Assembly (NCBI GenBank): GCA_900549285.1
Contig: URNW01000013.1
Coordinates: 1 to 35,061 of the forward strand
Length of the DNA stretch: 35,061 nucleotides
Source of the DNA: an uncultured Mycoplasmatota bacterium
GTDB lineage: Bacteria > Bacillota_I > Bacilli_A > RF39 > UBA660
Direction of reading: 5' to 3'
Part shown: in pieces, positions 7,085-16,313 of the stretch
Numbering within the stretch: position 1 is the stretch's first letter
How the letters are laid out: every line of letters begins with the position of its first letter
Notes under the pieces: generated by a model
What the model was told of the DNA's origin: nothing
What the model saw: only the letters and a program-made list of their open reading frames with translations
Database searches by the model: none
Made by a program: the position numbers and the translations under genes

Positions 7085-8779
7085 ATGAAAAAGGTTATAT
7101 CATTGATGATTATGTTATTAATAGGCGTATTGAATGTAAGTGCTAAAAGCGTTTCGTTAGAGTTATGTGAATATTCTAAAGAATATAAAGCATGGCTAAA
7201 TCTAAGTAGTGAAGAAAAAGAAAATACACCTATGCCTAATATGTGTATACAAGAAGAAAATGGCTTAATAGGTAGTTCAAATAGCTATTCTATGGATTCT
7301 TTTACTTTGCAAGATCAATATGTTTTAGATGTAAGAGATCAAAGTATAAGTGATGATTGTTGGGCATTTTCAACTTTAGCATCTATTGAGTCAAATCTTT
7401 TAAAAAATAAAATAAATACAGATTATTTAAGTGTAGCTCACTTAGAATTAATGACTCAAAGTTCTTTATATACACCTAGTTTTGTAACATTTAATAGAGC
7501 TTTTAATAGTGGAGGAAAATTGGAATATACAGCAGCTTATGTATTAAATAATTGGGGACCTATAAAAGAAAATGAATTACCTTTCCAAACTGTAACCAAT
7601 TTAATAACAAACATGACTACAATAAATCAAATGGATATCATAAATAAAGAAGCAAGTGTAGATGTTGATGATATTTTCTATTTAAATAATTCAAGAGGAA
7701 TGTGTAGTGAAAGTAGTATTAATACAATAAAACAATATTTAGTAAACTATGGTGCTCTAGCCGCTTCCTTATACTTTAATATCCAAAATGAAGAATATAT
7801 AAATGGAGCTTATTATTATTATAACGGAAATAATATATCAAATCATGCTGTTGCAATTGTTGGTTGGGATGATTCTATTGAAGTAACGAATTTTAAAAAT
7901 AATTCCACAAGAAAAGGAGCATGGATAGTAAAAAATTCTTATGGTACAAGCAATGGAAATAATGGTTATTATTATGTATCTTATGATGATATAAATATAT
8001 GTACAAATATAGTAGGATTCTATAATGTAGATTTAAATGTATCAGATGAAGTATATTATTATGATGATTTAGGTACAAATGTATCTTTAGAAAGCAGATC
8101 TGATGTAAATTATATTGCTAATATATTTACAAAACAAAATAAAGAAGCTGAAAAAATAGATAAAGTTACATTTGCTAGTAATAGCGAAGGAATGAATTAT
8201 ACTGTATATTATGCAAGTAATGCTTCTTTAAAAGATTATACCGAAATTGCAAAAGGTACAACTTCTCATGGTGGTTATATTAGTGTGAAACCATCTAAAG
8301 ATATATATATCACTGATAAATTTTCTATTATTATCAAATTTGAAACAGATGATACAACAAAAGATATAATTCCTATTGCTATGAAAGGATCATCAAAAGA
8401 TAATCCATACTATAATTTTGAAGTAACCAAAGGAGTATCCTATTTTTCTACAAATGGTGAAAAATGGTTAGACTTAGGCGAAAAAGTATTAGCCCAAGCT
8501 TCTATTAGAGTATATACAAGCATTAATGAAGAAAATAAAACTCCAGAATTAAGTGATACAAGTAAAGTAAATAAAGATATGAATGTTGAACTTATAAATC
8601 CAAATAAAGATATAGATGGAGTAATGCTTGGAGATAATGTAACTACTCCTCAAGATGCAGATGTTCTAGTAGATTCCCCTCAAACTGGAATGATAGGAGG
8701 ACTTTCTATTGTCGCTGTATTATTATTGATAGGAACACTTATTTATTTCAAAAAGAAAAATAAAATATTTAAAATTTAA
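7085..8779 (+). CDS. Secreted papain-like (C1) cysteine protease with sortase-type anchor
   Basis: A Sec signal peptide covers residues 1 to about 20. The papain-type triad is visible: DQSISDDCWAFS with catalytic Cys92 and oxyanion Gln86, NHAVAIVGWDD with His254, and WIVKNSYG with Asn284. A ~220-residue beta-rich region follows. The C-terminus has the sortase-like order: DSPQTG at residues 530-535, a hydrophobic helix, then a KKKNK tail. The motif is SPQTG rather than LPxTG, so the cognate sortase specificity is uncertain. C1A proteases of this LPxTG-tailed type are known in gut Bacillota. It probably acts at the cell surface on host or dietary proteins (inference). It is monocistronic, with a terminator at 8778-8806. 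Confidence 0.88.
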   Translation: MKKVISLMIMLLIGVLNVSAKSVSLELCEYSKEYKAWLNLSSEEKENTPMPNMCIQEENGLIGSSNSYSMDSFTLQDQYVLDVRDQSISDDCWAFSTLASIESNLLKNKINTDYLSVAHLELMTQSSLYTPSFVTFNRAFNSGGKLEYTAAYVLNNWGPIKENELPFQTVTNLITNMTTINQMDIINKEASVDVDDIFYLNNSRGMCSESSINTIKQYLVNYGALAASLYFNIQNEEYINGAYYYYNGNNISNHAVAIVGWDDSIEVTNFKNNSTRKGAWIVKNSYGTSNGNNGYYYVSYDDINICTNIVGFYNVDLNVSDEVYYYDDLGTNVSLESRSDVNYIANIFTKQNKEAEKIDKVTFASNSEGMNYTVYYASNASLKDYTEIAKGTTSHGGYISVKPSKDIYITDKFSIIIKFETDDTTKDIIPIAMKGSSKDNPYYNFEVTKGVSYFSTNGEKWLDLGEKVLAQASIRVYTSINEENKTPELSDTSKVNKDMNVELINPNKDIDGVMLGDNVTTPQDADVLVDSPQTGMIGGLSIVAVLLLIGTLIYFKKKNKIFKI

Positions 8780-8806
8780 ACTTTAGAGATCATTCTAAAG
8801 TTTTTT
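8778..8806 (+). terminator. Terminator of the protease gene
   Basis: AAACTTTAGA (8778-8787) pairs with TCTAAAGTTT (8794-8803), followed by Ts. Confidence 0.8.
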
Positions 8807-8811
8807 CATGC

Positions 8812-8838
8812 AAAAAAAAGTCTACAAAGTAAACTTTT
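8812..8838 (-). terminator. Terminator of spoIVA
   Basis: Read on the minus strand, AAAAGTTTAC and GTAGACTTTT form a 10-bp stem with a TTT loop and one wobble, ending in a long T-run. Confidence 0.7.
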
Positions 8839-10333
8839 ATAAGACAATTGCAATCAAATTATTAGCTCCTTTATTCACTATTTTAGTAACTGTTTGAGAA
8901 AGTTTATATCTAGTAGCATCTGGCATCATAGAAAGTTTAGCTTGTATTCCTTCTTGTACAATTGCTTCTAAACTTCTTCCAAATATTTCACTTTGCCATA
9001 TAGAATTAGGATCTTTTTCATAATCTTTCATTAAATAATTAATCAGTTCTTTACTTTGAGCTTCACTACCAATAATAGGTTCAAAAGTAGATTGAACTTC
9101 TACCTTCATCAAATGAATAGATGAAGCAGTTGCTTTTAGTTTAACTCCATATCTAGAACCTTGTTTTACAATCTCAGGTACTTCAAGCTTCATATCCCGA
9201 ATAGTCGGATAAACAATTCCATATCCAGCATTTCTAGCTACTTTTAAAGCATCTTTAATAGAATCCATTTCTTCTTTTGATTCTTTATAACCAGCAAAAA
9301 TACGAATAAGTCCTGCTTTAGTTGTAGAAGCTTCTCCCATAATACTAGTTAAAACTTCTTGATAAAGCTCTTCTTTAACATCCAAATTAATAGTAACTGT
9401 TCCAGTTGCTGCATCCAGCTCACTAATATAAGATTTACTAATATATTGGCTATCTTCAAAATGATCTAATATAAAATCTATATCTTTAATTTTTTCTACA
9501 CTAATAACACTTTCTTTGATTTTTTCTAAAAAGTGGACTTTAATCTCATGATTTTTAGGAAGAGCATCAATCCATTCAGGAATATTTACTTTGATATCTA
9601 GTACAGGAAATTCATATAAGGCTTTTTTAAGAATTTCCATGATTTCTACTTCGTTCATTGCTTCGGCACTAACAGGAAGTACAGGAATATCATAAGCATC
9701 TTCCATTTCTTTGGCAATGCGAACAGTCTCCGTATTAGTAGGATGAATACTATTTAAAATAACAATAAAAGGCTTTCCAATTTCTTTTAATTCATTAATA
9801 ACACGAGCCTCAGCTTCTACATAATTCATCCGTGGGATTTCTCCAAATGATCCATCAGTTGTAACTACAATCCCAATCGTTGCATGATCTTTGATTACTT
9901 TTTCTGTGCCTATTTCTGCAGCTTCTACAAAAGGAATAGAATCTGGAAACCAAGGAGTTTTAACCATTCTAGGATTTCCTTCTTCATCTTCATATCCCTG
10001 TGCTCCAGGAATAACAAAACCTACACAATCAACCAACTTAATATTAGTGGTAAACTCATCAACCGTTACTTCCGCTCCATTGGATGGAACGAACTTTGGC
10101 TCTGTTGTCATAATAGCTTTTCCTTGAGCACTCTGTGGTATTTCATCTAAACAATGTTTTTTTTCATACTCATCTGTGATATTAGGAACAACTAAATTTT
10201 CAATAAATCTTTTAATAAAAGTAGACTTACCAGTTCTAACTGCACCTACAACGCCAAGATAAATGCTCCCATTTCCTCTTCTTGCTATTGATTCGAGCAA
10301 TTCTTTTTTTTCCAAAATTTCACCATCTTTCAT
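8837..10333 (-). CDS. spoIVA: Stage IV sporulation protein A (spore coat ATPase)
   Basis: The protein matches SpoIVA along its whole length: GDIYLGVVG-like start (here GSIYLGVVGAVRTGKST, a P-loop), LVDCVGF, the TTEPKFVP and TPWFPDSIPFVEAAEIGT blocks, an NSIHP nucleotide-specificity region, a long helical middle domain and the conserved C-terminus GRSLEAIVQEGIQAKLSMMP ending in LIAIVL. SpoIVA polymerises using ATP on the forespore outer membrane to form the coat basement layer. I place the start at the ATG at 10331-10333 because it aligns with the normal N-terminus; an ATG at 10396 would add 21 hydrophobic residues not seen in the family. A CATATTTT box just upstream fits a sigma-E -10. Confidence 0.95.
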   Translation of the reverse strand: MKDGEILEKKELLESIARRGNGSIYLGVVGAVRTGKSTFIKRFIENLVVPNITDEYEKKHCLDEIPQSAQGKAIMTTEPKFVPSNGAEVTVDEFTTNIKLVDCVGFVIPGAQGYEDEEGNPRMVKTPWFPDSIPFVEAAEIGTEKVIKDHATIGIVVTTDGSFGEIPRMNYVEAEARVINELKEIGKPFIVILNSIHPTNTETVRIAKEMEDAYDIPVLPVSAEAMNEVEIMEILKKALYEFPVLDIKVNIPEWIDALPKNHEIKVHFLEKIKESVISVEKIKDIDFILDHFEDSQYISKSYISELDAATGTVTINLDVKEELYQEVLTSIMGEASTTKAGLIRIFAGYKESKEEMDSIKDALKVARNAGYGIVYPTIRDMKLEVPEIVKQGSRYGVKLKATASSIHLMKVEVQSTFEPIIGSEAQSKELINYLMKDYEKDPNSIWQSEIFGRSLEAIVQEGIQAKLSMMPDATRYKLSQTVTKIVNKGANNLIAIVL

Positions 10334-10344
10334 CTTTCTAATTA

Positions 10345-10352
10345 AAAATATG
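10345..10352 (-). promoter_or_regulatory. Sigma-E-like -10 element of spoIVA
   Basis: On the minus strand the sequence CTTACATATTTTTAA precedes the chosen start. CATATTTT resembles the sigma-E -10 consensus and nearly repeats the sequence upstream of gerQ. spoIVA is a sigma-E gene in Bacillus. Confidence 0.4.
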
Positions 10353-10397
10353 TAAGGATAATAAAAAATAGTACAAAATTTCAAACGAAACTTCATC

Positions 10398-10426
10398 TTT
10401 ACTAAAAAAATATATTTTGCTATAAT
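10398..10426 (+). promoter_or_regulatory. Promoter of the thioredoxin-like gene
   Basis: TTTACT (10398-10403) and a perfect TATAAT (10421-10426) with a 17-base spacer, divergent from spoIVA. Confidence 0.65.
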
Positions 10427-10446
10427 ACATAAGAGGATGTGATAGA

Positions 10447-10998
10447 ATGAAGAAAATATTAATTTTATTATTAATGATAACTAGTTTAATTGTGTTACCT
10501 ACTACTGTAAAAGCAGAAAGTGAAAAAATTACGGTGTATTTATTTAGAGGAAAGACTTGTTCACATTGTGAAGAAGCATTAGAATATATTAATAATCATA
10601 GAGATTTAATTCCTAAAAATGTAGAAATAGTAACTTATGAAGTATGGGAAAATGAAAAAAATGCCAAATTACAAGATGCTGTAGCGGATTATTTAGATGT
10701 AGATAAAGAAGCCAAAGATTATGGAACGCCTTTTTTCGTAGTTGGAGAAGAATATATAAAAGGATATGGAACAGGAACATGGCAAGAATTATTTGAAATT
10801 GTGGAAGATTATGAAAAAGAAGGAAATTATAAAGACGTAGTAAAAAAGGTAATGAATAATGAAAAATTAGAAGTGAAAGCTCAAACATTAGATGATTTAT
10901 ATAGTGAACCTAGTAAAACAGTAGTCATTGTTGTATATTGCATTTTTGGAGCCATTGTTTTAGGATTTATTGCTATGATTGCCTTTTCAAGAAAATAA
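10447..10998 (+). CDS. Membrane-anchored thioredoxin-fold protein (CSHC)
   Basis: The 183-residue product has an N-terminal signal sequence (residues 1 to about 22), then a thioredoxin-fold domain with TCSHC (Cys38 and Cys41) right after the first beta strand, and a YGTPFFVVG segment carrying the cis-proline. A C-terminal transmembrane helix lies at about 158-180, ending in SRK. It should face the outside, where it could exchange disulfides; the gut surface proteins in this window contain paired Cys. It could equally be a small-molecule-binding thioredoxin relative. A GAGGATG ribosome site precedes the ATG. Confidence 0.7.
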   Translation: MKKILILLLMITSLIVLPTTVKAESEKITVYLFRGKTCSHCEEALEYINNHRDLIPKNVEIVTYEVWENEKNAKLQDAVADYLDVDKEAKDYGTPFFVVGEEYIKGYGTGTWQELFEIVEDYEKEGNYKDVVKKVMNNEKLEVKAQTLDDLYSEPSKTVVIVVYCIFGAIVLGFIAMIAFSRK

Positions 10999-11024
10999 AC
11001 TACTTTCATTAGTTTCTTTTTTTT
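10997..11024 (+). terminator. Weak terminator after the thioredoxin-like gene
   Basis: AAACTA (10997-11002) pairs with TAGTTT (11010-11015), followed by a C and eight Ts. The stem is only 6 bp and overlaps the stop codon. Confidence 0.4.
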
Positions 11025-11061
11025 GTTATAATTATATATACATGAGAAAGGATGAAATCTT

Positions 11062-11502
11062 ATGAAAATAATTTTATTACAAGATGTAAGAAAAGTAGGA
11101 AAAAAAGATGAAATATTAGAAGTAAGTGATGGGTATGCTAATAATTATTTAATAAAAAATAAATTAGCAGTTCCTCTAACAAAAAGAAGCAAAGAAGTGC
11201 TAGATATAAGATTAGATAAAGAGGCAAAAGAAGAAGAGGGAAAAGTAAAAGAATTAAATGCCCTAAAAAAAGAGTTAGAAAATAAAATCATTACTTTTAA
11301 GGTAAAAACTGGAGCTCAAGATAAAGTATTTGGAAAAGTGTCAACAAAACAGATATCAGAGAAATTAAAAGAGATGGGCTACTTAGTAGATAAAAAATGT
11401 ATAAAATTAGATAATGATTTAGATGTTTTAGGAATACATGAAGTAGAAGTTATCCTTCATAAGAAAGTTGCATTTAAAATAAGAATAAATTTACAAAAGT
11501 AA
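11062..11502 (+). CDS. rplI: 50S ribosomal protein L9
   Basis: The 146-residue product has the L9 N-terminal domain MKIILLQDVRKVGKKDEI..VSDGYANNYLIKNKLAVP, the long charged connecting helix and the C-terminal RNA-binding domain with KVFGKVSTKQI and GIHEVEVILHKKV. Length and motifs are normal. It binds 23S rRNA near the L1 stalk. A TATAAT box is present at 11027-11032. The gene is followed 12 bases later by dnaB, the standard rplI-dnaB arrangement of Bacillota. Confidence 0.97.
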   Translation: MKIILLQDVRKVGKKDEILEVSDGYANNYLIKNKLAVPLTKRSKEVLDIRLDKEAKEEEGKVKELNALKKELENKIITFKVKTGAQDKVFGKVSTKQISEKLKEMGYLVDKKCIKLDNDLDVLGIHEVEVILHKKVAFKIRINLQK

Positions 11503-11514
11503 GTAGGTGAGAAT

Positions 11515-12876
11515 GTGGCCACAAGAGCATTACCAAGCGACTTAGAAGCCGAAATGAGCGTTTTAGGTGTTTCTTTTTTAAGCAGTGAAGCATTAGAAAA
11601 GATTCATGATGAAGTAACGGAAGATATGTTTTATAATGAAAAAAATAGAACTATTTTTAAAGCAATTATGAGCTTATATAAAGCGGGGACACCTGTAGAT
11701 TTAACAACAATAAAAGCAGAGTTAGATAAGAAGAAAGCTTTTAATGAAATAGGGGGAGTAAATTATTTAACAGAAATAATTGATTCTGTTGTAACCTCTG
11801 CCAATTTAGAATATTATATTAAGATTTTAAAAGATGCTTCCATTAGAAGAAATGTAATTAATACCGCAACAGATATTGTAAGTAGTGCCTATAATGATGA
11901 AAATATAACAAGTATGTTAGACAATGCTGAACGTAGTATCTTAAATGTTGTAAAAATGCGTACTTCTACAGAATTTGTTCCCATTCACGAAATACTAAGA
12001 ATTGCTCAAGAACGACTAGAGGAACGTGCCAAAAATAAAAGTGATATTACAGGGATAAGAACAGGATTTTATGATTTAGATCGCGTAACTGCTGGGCTTC
12101 ATGGAGGAGAATTAATTATTCTAGCTGCTCGTCCTGGTATGGGAAAAACAGCTTTTGCTTTAAATATTGCTACGAATGCTGCCTTTTCAACTGATAAAGC
12201 AATCGCTATTTTTAACTTAGAAATGTCAGCAGAAATGCTAGTCAATCGAATGATAGCAAGTATTGGGGGAATTGATTCTTATAAATTAAATACAGGAAAA
12301 TTAGAACATAATGATTGGAAAAGATATAATGAAGCACTAAGTAAACTTGCCAGTACTAATATTTATATAGAGGATAATGCAAGTATTACCGCTCCTGAAA
12401 TAAAAGCCAAATGTCGAAGGTTAGCATCAAGTCAAAGTGGTTTAGGACTGGTTGTAATTGATTATTTGCAATTAGTAACAACTGGATCTAATCGAGTAGA
12501 ATCAAGACAGGTAGAAGTATCAGAAATATCACGTAGTTTAAAAACTATGGCACTAGAACTAGATGTTCCTGTTATTGCGTTAGCTCAGTTATCACGTAGC
12601 GTAGATAAAAGAGAAAATAAAGAACCAGCTTTAGTAGATTTGAGAGAATCAGGATCATTAGAACAAGATGCCGATTTAGTATTGTTTTTAAATCGTAAAG
12701 ATTATTATGAAGCCAAAACTGAAAAAAAAGAAACAATTGTGCCAATTGATGTAATAATTGCTAAGCATAGAAAGGGTTCAACAGGTTTATACCGTCTACT
12801 CTTTGAATTAAATATGAGTAATTTCAAAAATTATTTACATACTGAAAATAATGAAGGAGGATATAATGCACCATAA
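11515..12876 (+). CDS. dnaB: Replicative DNA helicase DnaB
   Basis: The 453-residue product starts with GTG (after a GTAGGTGAG ribosome site) and has the DnaB N-terminal domain (LPSDLEAEMSVLG), the linker and the RecA-like ATPase domain with Walker A ARPGMGKTA at about 204-212, VVIDYLQL Walker B and the LRESGSLEQDADLVLFL motif. It is the hexameric replication-fork helicase (called DnaC in Bacillus). The gene overlaps the next one by 11 bases. Confidence 0.97.
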   Translation: MATRALPSDLEAEMSVLGVSFLSSEALEKIHDEVTEDMFYNEKNRTIFKAIMSLYKAGTPVDLTTIKAELDKKKAFNEIGGVNYLTEIIDSVVTSANLEYYIKILKDASIRRNVINTATDIVSSAYNDENITSMLDNAERSILNVVKMRTSTEFVPIHEILRIAQERLEERAKNKSDITGIRTGFYDLDRVTAGLHGGELIILAARPGMGKTAFALNIATNAAFSTDKAIAIFNLEMSAEMLVNRMIASIGGIDSYKLNTGKLEHNDWKRYNEALSKLASTNIYIEDNASITAPEIKAKCRRLASSQSGLGLVVIDYLQLVTTGSNRVESRQVEVSEISRSLKTMALELDVPVIALAQLSRSVDKRENKEPALVDLRESGSLEQDADLVLFLNRKDYYEAKTEKKETIVPIDVIIAKHRKGSTGLYRLLFELNMSNFKNYLHTENNEGGYNAP

Positions 12877-14377
12877 AAATATAATAATTACAATTTTAAT
12901 TACTTTAATCGCTGGAGTTATTCTTTTTTTAAGTAATATGACTGATAAAATATTAGCTCCTGCCAATAATAAATATCAAGTATATTTGCATGGCGAAAAA
13001 ATTGGAGTAATTGATAATGAAAATGAATTATATGAATTAATTGATAAAAGTCAAACCTCAATCAAAGAAAAATATGATGTTTCAAATGTTTATCCTCCCA
13101 CTGATTTAAAAATAGTAGCAATGAACACTTATGATACTAGATCGGATAGTATTAATGAGGTTTATAATAAAATAGAAAAAGTAGATGATTTTGCCGTTAA
13201 AGGCTACACTATGACAATAAAAAAAGAAGATAGTGAAATTAAAGTTCATGTTTTAGATAAAGAAGTATTAAAAGAAGCCTTGATTAACTTTGTAAATTCC
13301 TTTTTAGATGATGGACTATATGAAAAATATATCAACGATAAACAAGAAGAGATTATAGATACTGGATCTATTATTGAAAATATGTATTTTGAAGAAGATA
13401 TCACCATTAAAGAAGCTTATATTAGTGTTAATGAAAAAATCTATACTGATGTTAATGAATTAACTCAATATTTTTTATTTGGTAGTGATCCTGATATGGA
13501 ATATTACACAGTTAAAATAGGAGATACAATTGAATCAATCGCAGATGAATATGAACTAGGAACAAGTGATTTATTAACCATTAATCCTGATTTAAAAAGT
13601 GAAGATGTAATATTACGAGTAGGAAGTACTTTAAATGTTACCTACATTGATCCTGTATTAACATTTATTTATGACTTACACCGTGTATCCGTTCAAGAGA
13701 TTGCATATGAAATAGTAGAAGAAAAAGATAGTACTAAATACGTAGGATATGAAGAACCTAAAATAGCTGGTCAAAAGGGAGAAGAACTAGTAACAGAAAA
13801 GTTTACAGTTACAAATGGGATTCAAGCACAAGGATCAGAAATCGTAAGTTCAGAGACGATCAAAGATCCTGTAAACCAAGTAGTAGTAGTTGGAACGAAA
13901 CGTCCTTCTGGAGGATATCAACCACCAATATACCCACCATCAACTTCAGGAACATGGGGATGGCCAACAGCAAGACCATATGTTATTACAAGCTATTTTG
14001 CCAGTCGTTGGGGTACTCATCATGATGGAGTAGATATTTCTGGTACGGGTCATGGATCTCCAATTTATTCTATAGGCTCAGGAACGGTTGTCTATGTATA
14101 TAGTGGTTGTCCAGCAAAAGGCTATGGTCTAAGAGATACTTGTGGAGGATCTTTAGGAAATTATATAGTAATTGATCATGGAAACAATATGTATGCATTA
14201 TATGCCCATAATGCAAGCAATAGTGTTTCAGTAGGTCAAACAGTTAGTCGTGGAGATGTAATTGGTTCTATGGGAAGTAGTGGTAGAGCAACAGGTACTC
14301 ACTTACACTTCGCCATTTCTAAAGGTTATCCATATCAAACAGGCTCTTACTTTATAAATCCAATGGGGTTATATTAA
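12866..14377 (+). CDS. Membrane-anchored M23 peptidase with LysM and G5 domains
   Basis: The start is the ATG at 12866, directly after GAAGGAGGA; an in-frame ATG at 12851 contains that ribosome site and is rejected. The 503-residue protein has an N-terminal transmembrane helix (residues ~5-25), a ~180-residue region, a LysM at about 213-257 (YYTVKIGDTIESIADEY), a G5-like domain and an M23 LytM domain with the zinc ligands H386-D390 (HHDGVD) and H481 (HLH). It is expected to cleave peptidoglycan cross-links outside the membrane. Coupling to dnaB, yycJ and rlmH suggests growth-linked wall remodelling, like the yyc locus of Bacillus. Confidence 0.9.
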   Translation: MHHKNIIITILITLIAGVILFLSNMTDKILAPANNKYQVYLHGEKIGVIDNENELYELIDKSQTSIKEKYDVSNVYPPTDLKIVAMNTYDTRSDSINEVYNKIEKVDDFAVKGYTMTIKKEDSEIKVHVLDKEVLKEALINFVNSFLDDGLYEKYINDKQEEIIDTGSIIENMYFEEDITIKEAYISVNEKIYTDVNELTQYFLFGSDPDMEYYTVKIGDTIESIADEYELGTSDLLTINPDLKSEDVILRVGSTLNVTYIDPVLTFIYDLHRVSVQEIAYEIVEEKDSTKYVGYEEPKIAGQKGEELVTEKFTVTNGIQAQGSEIVSSETIKDPVNQVVVVGTKRPSGGYQPPIYPPSTSGTWGWPTARPYVITSYFASRWGTHHDGVDISGTGHGSPIYSIGSGTVVYVYSGCPAKGYGLRDTCGGSLGNYIVIDHGNNMYALYAHNASNSVSVGQTVSRGDVIGSMGSSGRATGTHLHFAISKGYPYQTGSYFINPMGLY

Positions 14378-15141
14378 TGAAAATATGTGTCTTAGCAAGT
14401 GGTTCAGGGGGAAATTCCACTTATATTGAAACAGAAAATTATAAAATTTTAATTGACATTGGTAAGAACCGTAAATATATTGTGGAAAAATTAGAAAGTA
14501 TAGGGGTAAAACCTGAAGAAATCAATTATATATTTATTAGCCATTTACATGATGATCATATATCAGCTTTAAAAACATTTATAAAAAAATATCCTGCAAC
14601 GATTGTAATATCTAATGAAATGTTCAAAGAATTAGATGATATTCATAATTATGAACACGTTTTAATTTATGAAGATGAAGTAATATTAAAAAATTTACAA
14701 GTACATTGCATTCATTCTTCTCATGATGCAACCGATTCTAGAAATTTCATTTTTGAGTCGAATGGTCATTCCGTAGCCTACGTAACAGATACAGGATATG
14801 TTAATCATAAGAATTTTAAATATTTAAAAAATAAAGAAATATATTTATTTGAAAGTAATCACGATATTGAACGTCTACAACATGGACCTTATCCAGATTG
14901 GTTAAAAAAAAGAGTACTATCAGATTATGGACACTTATCAAATAATGCTTGCAGTCTTTATCTGACTAAGTTAATTGGTGAAAATACAAAAAAGATTTAT
15001 TTAATGCATTTATCTGAAAAAAATAATACAGAAGAGCTTGCTTTAAAGGAGATAAATCATATCTTTGATACTTATAATATAACATTTCGTGATATTAAAT
15101 GTGCTAAACCAGATGAGATTAGTGAAGTGATAAAGTTATGA
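14377..15141 (+). CDS. yycJ: YycJ/WalJ-type metallo-beta-lactamase-fold hydrolase
   Basis: The 254-residue product has the MBL-fold core: GSGGNSTYIE, SHLHDDH (zinc site), VAYVTDTGYV and a later LFESNHD and GHLSN segment typical of YycJ. YycJ (WalJ) is a cytoplasmic nuclease-like protein linked to cell wall and replication control in Bacillus. The ATG overlaps the preceding stop by one base, and its TGA overlaps the rlmH start (ATGA). This is the conserved yycJ-rlmH pairing, without walRK here. Confidence 0.9.
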   Translation: MKICVLASGSGGNSTYIETENYKILIDIGKNRKYIVEKLESIGVKPEEINYIFISHLHDDHISALKTFIKKYPATIVISNEMFKELDDIHNYEHVLIYEDEVILKNLQVHCIHSSHDATDSRNFIFESNGHSVAYVTDTGYVNHKNFKYLKNKEIYLFESNHDIERLQHGPYPDWLKKRVLSDYGHLSNNACSLYLTKLIGENTKKIYLMHLSEKNNTEELALKEINHIFDTYNITFRDIKCAKPDEISEVIKL

Positions 15142-15575
15142 TTAAAATAATTTGTTTAGGAAAACTAAAAGAAAAATATTTAATAGATTTAGTTCATGAT
15201 TATAAAACTAGAATCAATAAATATCACAAATTAGAAATGATTGAACTAAAAGATGAAGAGGATTTAGAGCGTGAAGCGACTAATATTTTAAAATATATTG
15301 GGGTAAATGATTATGTAATAACTCTTGAAATTGAGGGAAAAGAAATGGATAGTATATCTTTATCTAAAAAAATAGAAGAAACTTTTATTACCCATAGCAC
15401 AATCACTTTTATAATTGGTTCTTCTACAGGACTTAGTAAAAAAATAAAAGATAGAAGTAATTTTCCACTTTCTTTTTCCAAATTTACATTTCCGCATGGA
15501 TTATTTAGAGGAATTTTATTAGAGCAAATATATCGATCATTTAAAATAAATAATAATGAAAATTATCACAAATAA
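15138..15575 (+). CDS. rlmH: 23S rRNA (pseudouridine1915-N3)-methyltransferase RlmH
   Basis: The 145-residue SPOUT methyltransferase has the C-terminal knot TFIIGSSTGLS and the family ending FPHGLFRGILLEQIYR.FKI..NENYHK. It is slightly shorter than the usual ~159 residues because of a trimmed middle region. It methylates pseudouridine 1915 in helix 69 of 23S rRNA. It is translationally coupled to yycJ. Confidence 0.95.
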   Translation: MIKIICLGKLKEKYLIDLVHDYKTRINKYHKLEMIELKDEEDLEREATNILKYIGVNDYVITLEIEGKEMDSISLSKKIEETFITHSTITFIIGSSTGLSKKIKDRSNFPLSFSKFTFPHGLFRGILLEQIYRSFKINNNENYHK

Positions 15576-15622
15576 AATATTAAAAAAGTTTTATTTGGAT
15601 AATAAAGAAAGAAGTAGGGATT

Positions 15623-16288
15623 ATGATAGGTAATGATTGGGATGAATTATTAAAGATAGTATGGAATAGTGAAGGATTCAAAAAATTTTATCACATAGTG
15701 GAAAATGAATATCAACACCACACCGTTTTTCCACCGAAAGATCATATTTTTGAAGCTTTGAAATTAACGAGTTATAAAAATACTAAAGTAGTAATAGTAG
15801 GTCAAGACCCATATCATGGTGTCGGGGAAGCTCATGGACTATCTTTTTCTGTCCAAAAAGGAGTTGCTATTCCTCCATCTTTACAAAATATTTATAAAGA
15901 GCTTTATGATGATTTAGGAATTCCTCCAGCTCATCATGGAGAATTAACAAATTGGGCAAAAGAGGGAGTGTTAATGTTAAATGCAGTTCTAACTGTCATT
16001 AAAGATACTCCAGCTTCTCATAGAAAACTAGGTTGGGAGAGACTTACAGATTATATTATTAGACTTTTAAATGACAAAGAAGAACCAGTAGTATTTATTC
16101 TATGGGGGAATTTTGCTAAAGAAAAAGCAAAATATATAACAAATCCTAAGCATTTAATTTTAATGAGCCCTCATCCATCTCCTTTTGCTGCTCGCTATGG
16201 TTTCTTTGGATCTAAACCATTTAGCAAAACCAATGAATTTTTAAGAAAAAATGGTTTAAAAGAAATTGATTGGCGCATAGAAAAATAG
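15623..16288 (+). CDS. ung: Uracil-DNA glycosylase (family 1)
   Basis: The 221-residue product has the catalytic water-activating motif GQDPYHG (residues 60-66, Asp62), LLMLNAVLTV-like and the HPSP loop (His184-Pro187). Length is normal. It removes uracil from DNA. An AGAAGTAGGG ribosome site precedes the ATG. The gene converges with the LemA-like gene across a shared terminator. Confidence 0.97.
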   Translation: MIGNDWDELLKIVWNSEGFKKFYHIVENEYQHHTVFPPKDHIFEALKLTSYKNTKVVIVGQDPYHGVGEAHGLSFSVQKGVAIPPSLQNIYKELYDDLGIPPAHHGELTNWAKEGVLMLNAVLTVIKDTPASHRKLGWERLTDYIIRLLNDKEEPVVFILWGNFAKEKAKYITNPKHLILMSPHPSPFAARYGFFGSKPFSKTNEFLRKNGLKEIDWRIEK

Positions 16289-16313
16289 ACGACTTACATT
16301 TTAAAGTCGTCTA
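16286..16313. terminator. Bidirectional terminator between ung and the LemA-like gene
   Basis: TAGACGACTT (16286-16295) pairs perfectly with AAGTCGTCTA (16304-16313). It includes the stop codons of both genes. Confidence 0.85.

Noticed and set aside
9884..10150. Plus-strand frames inside spoIVA
   Set aside because: They lie opposite a strongly conserved gene, have no ribosome site and show no recognisable domain.
10334..10396. Longer start for spoIVA
   Set aside because: It would add 21 hydrophobic residues absent from the family and run through the sigma-E-like box.
12851..12865. Upstream ATG for the M23 peptidase
   Set aside because: The extension consists of the ribosome site itself (AAGGAGG); the ATG at 12866 is correctly spaced from it.
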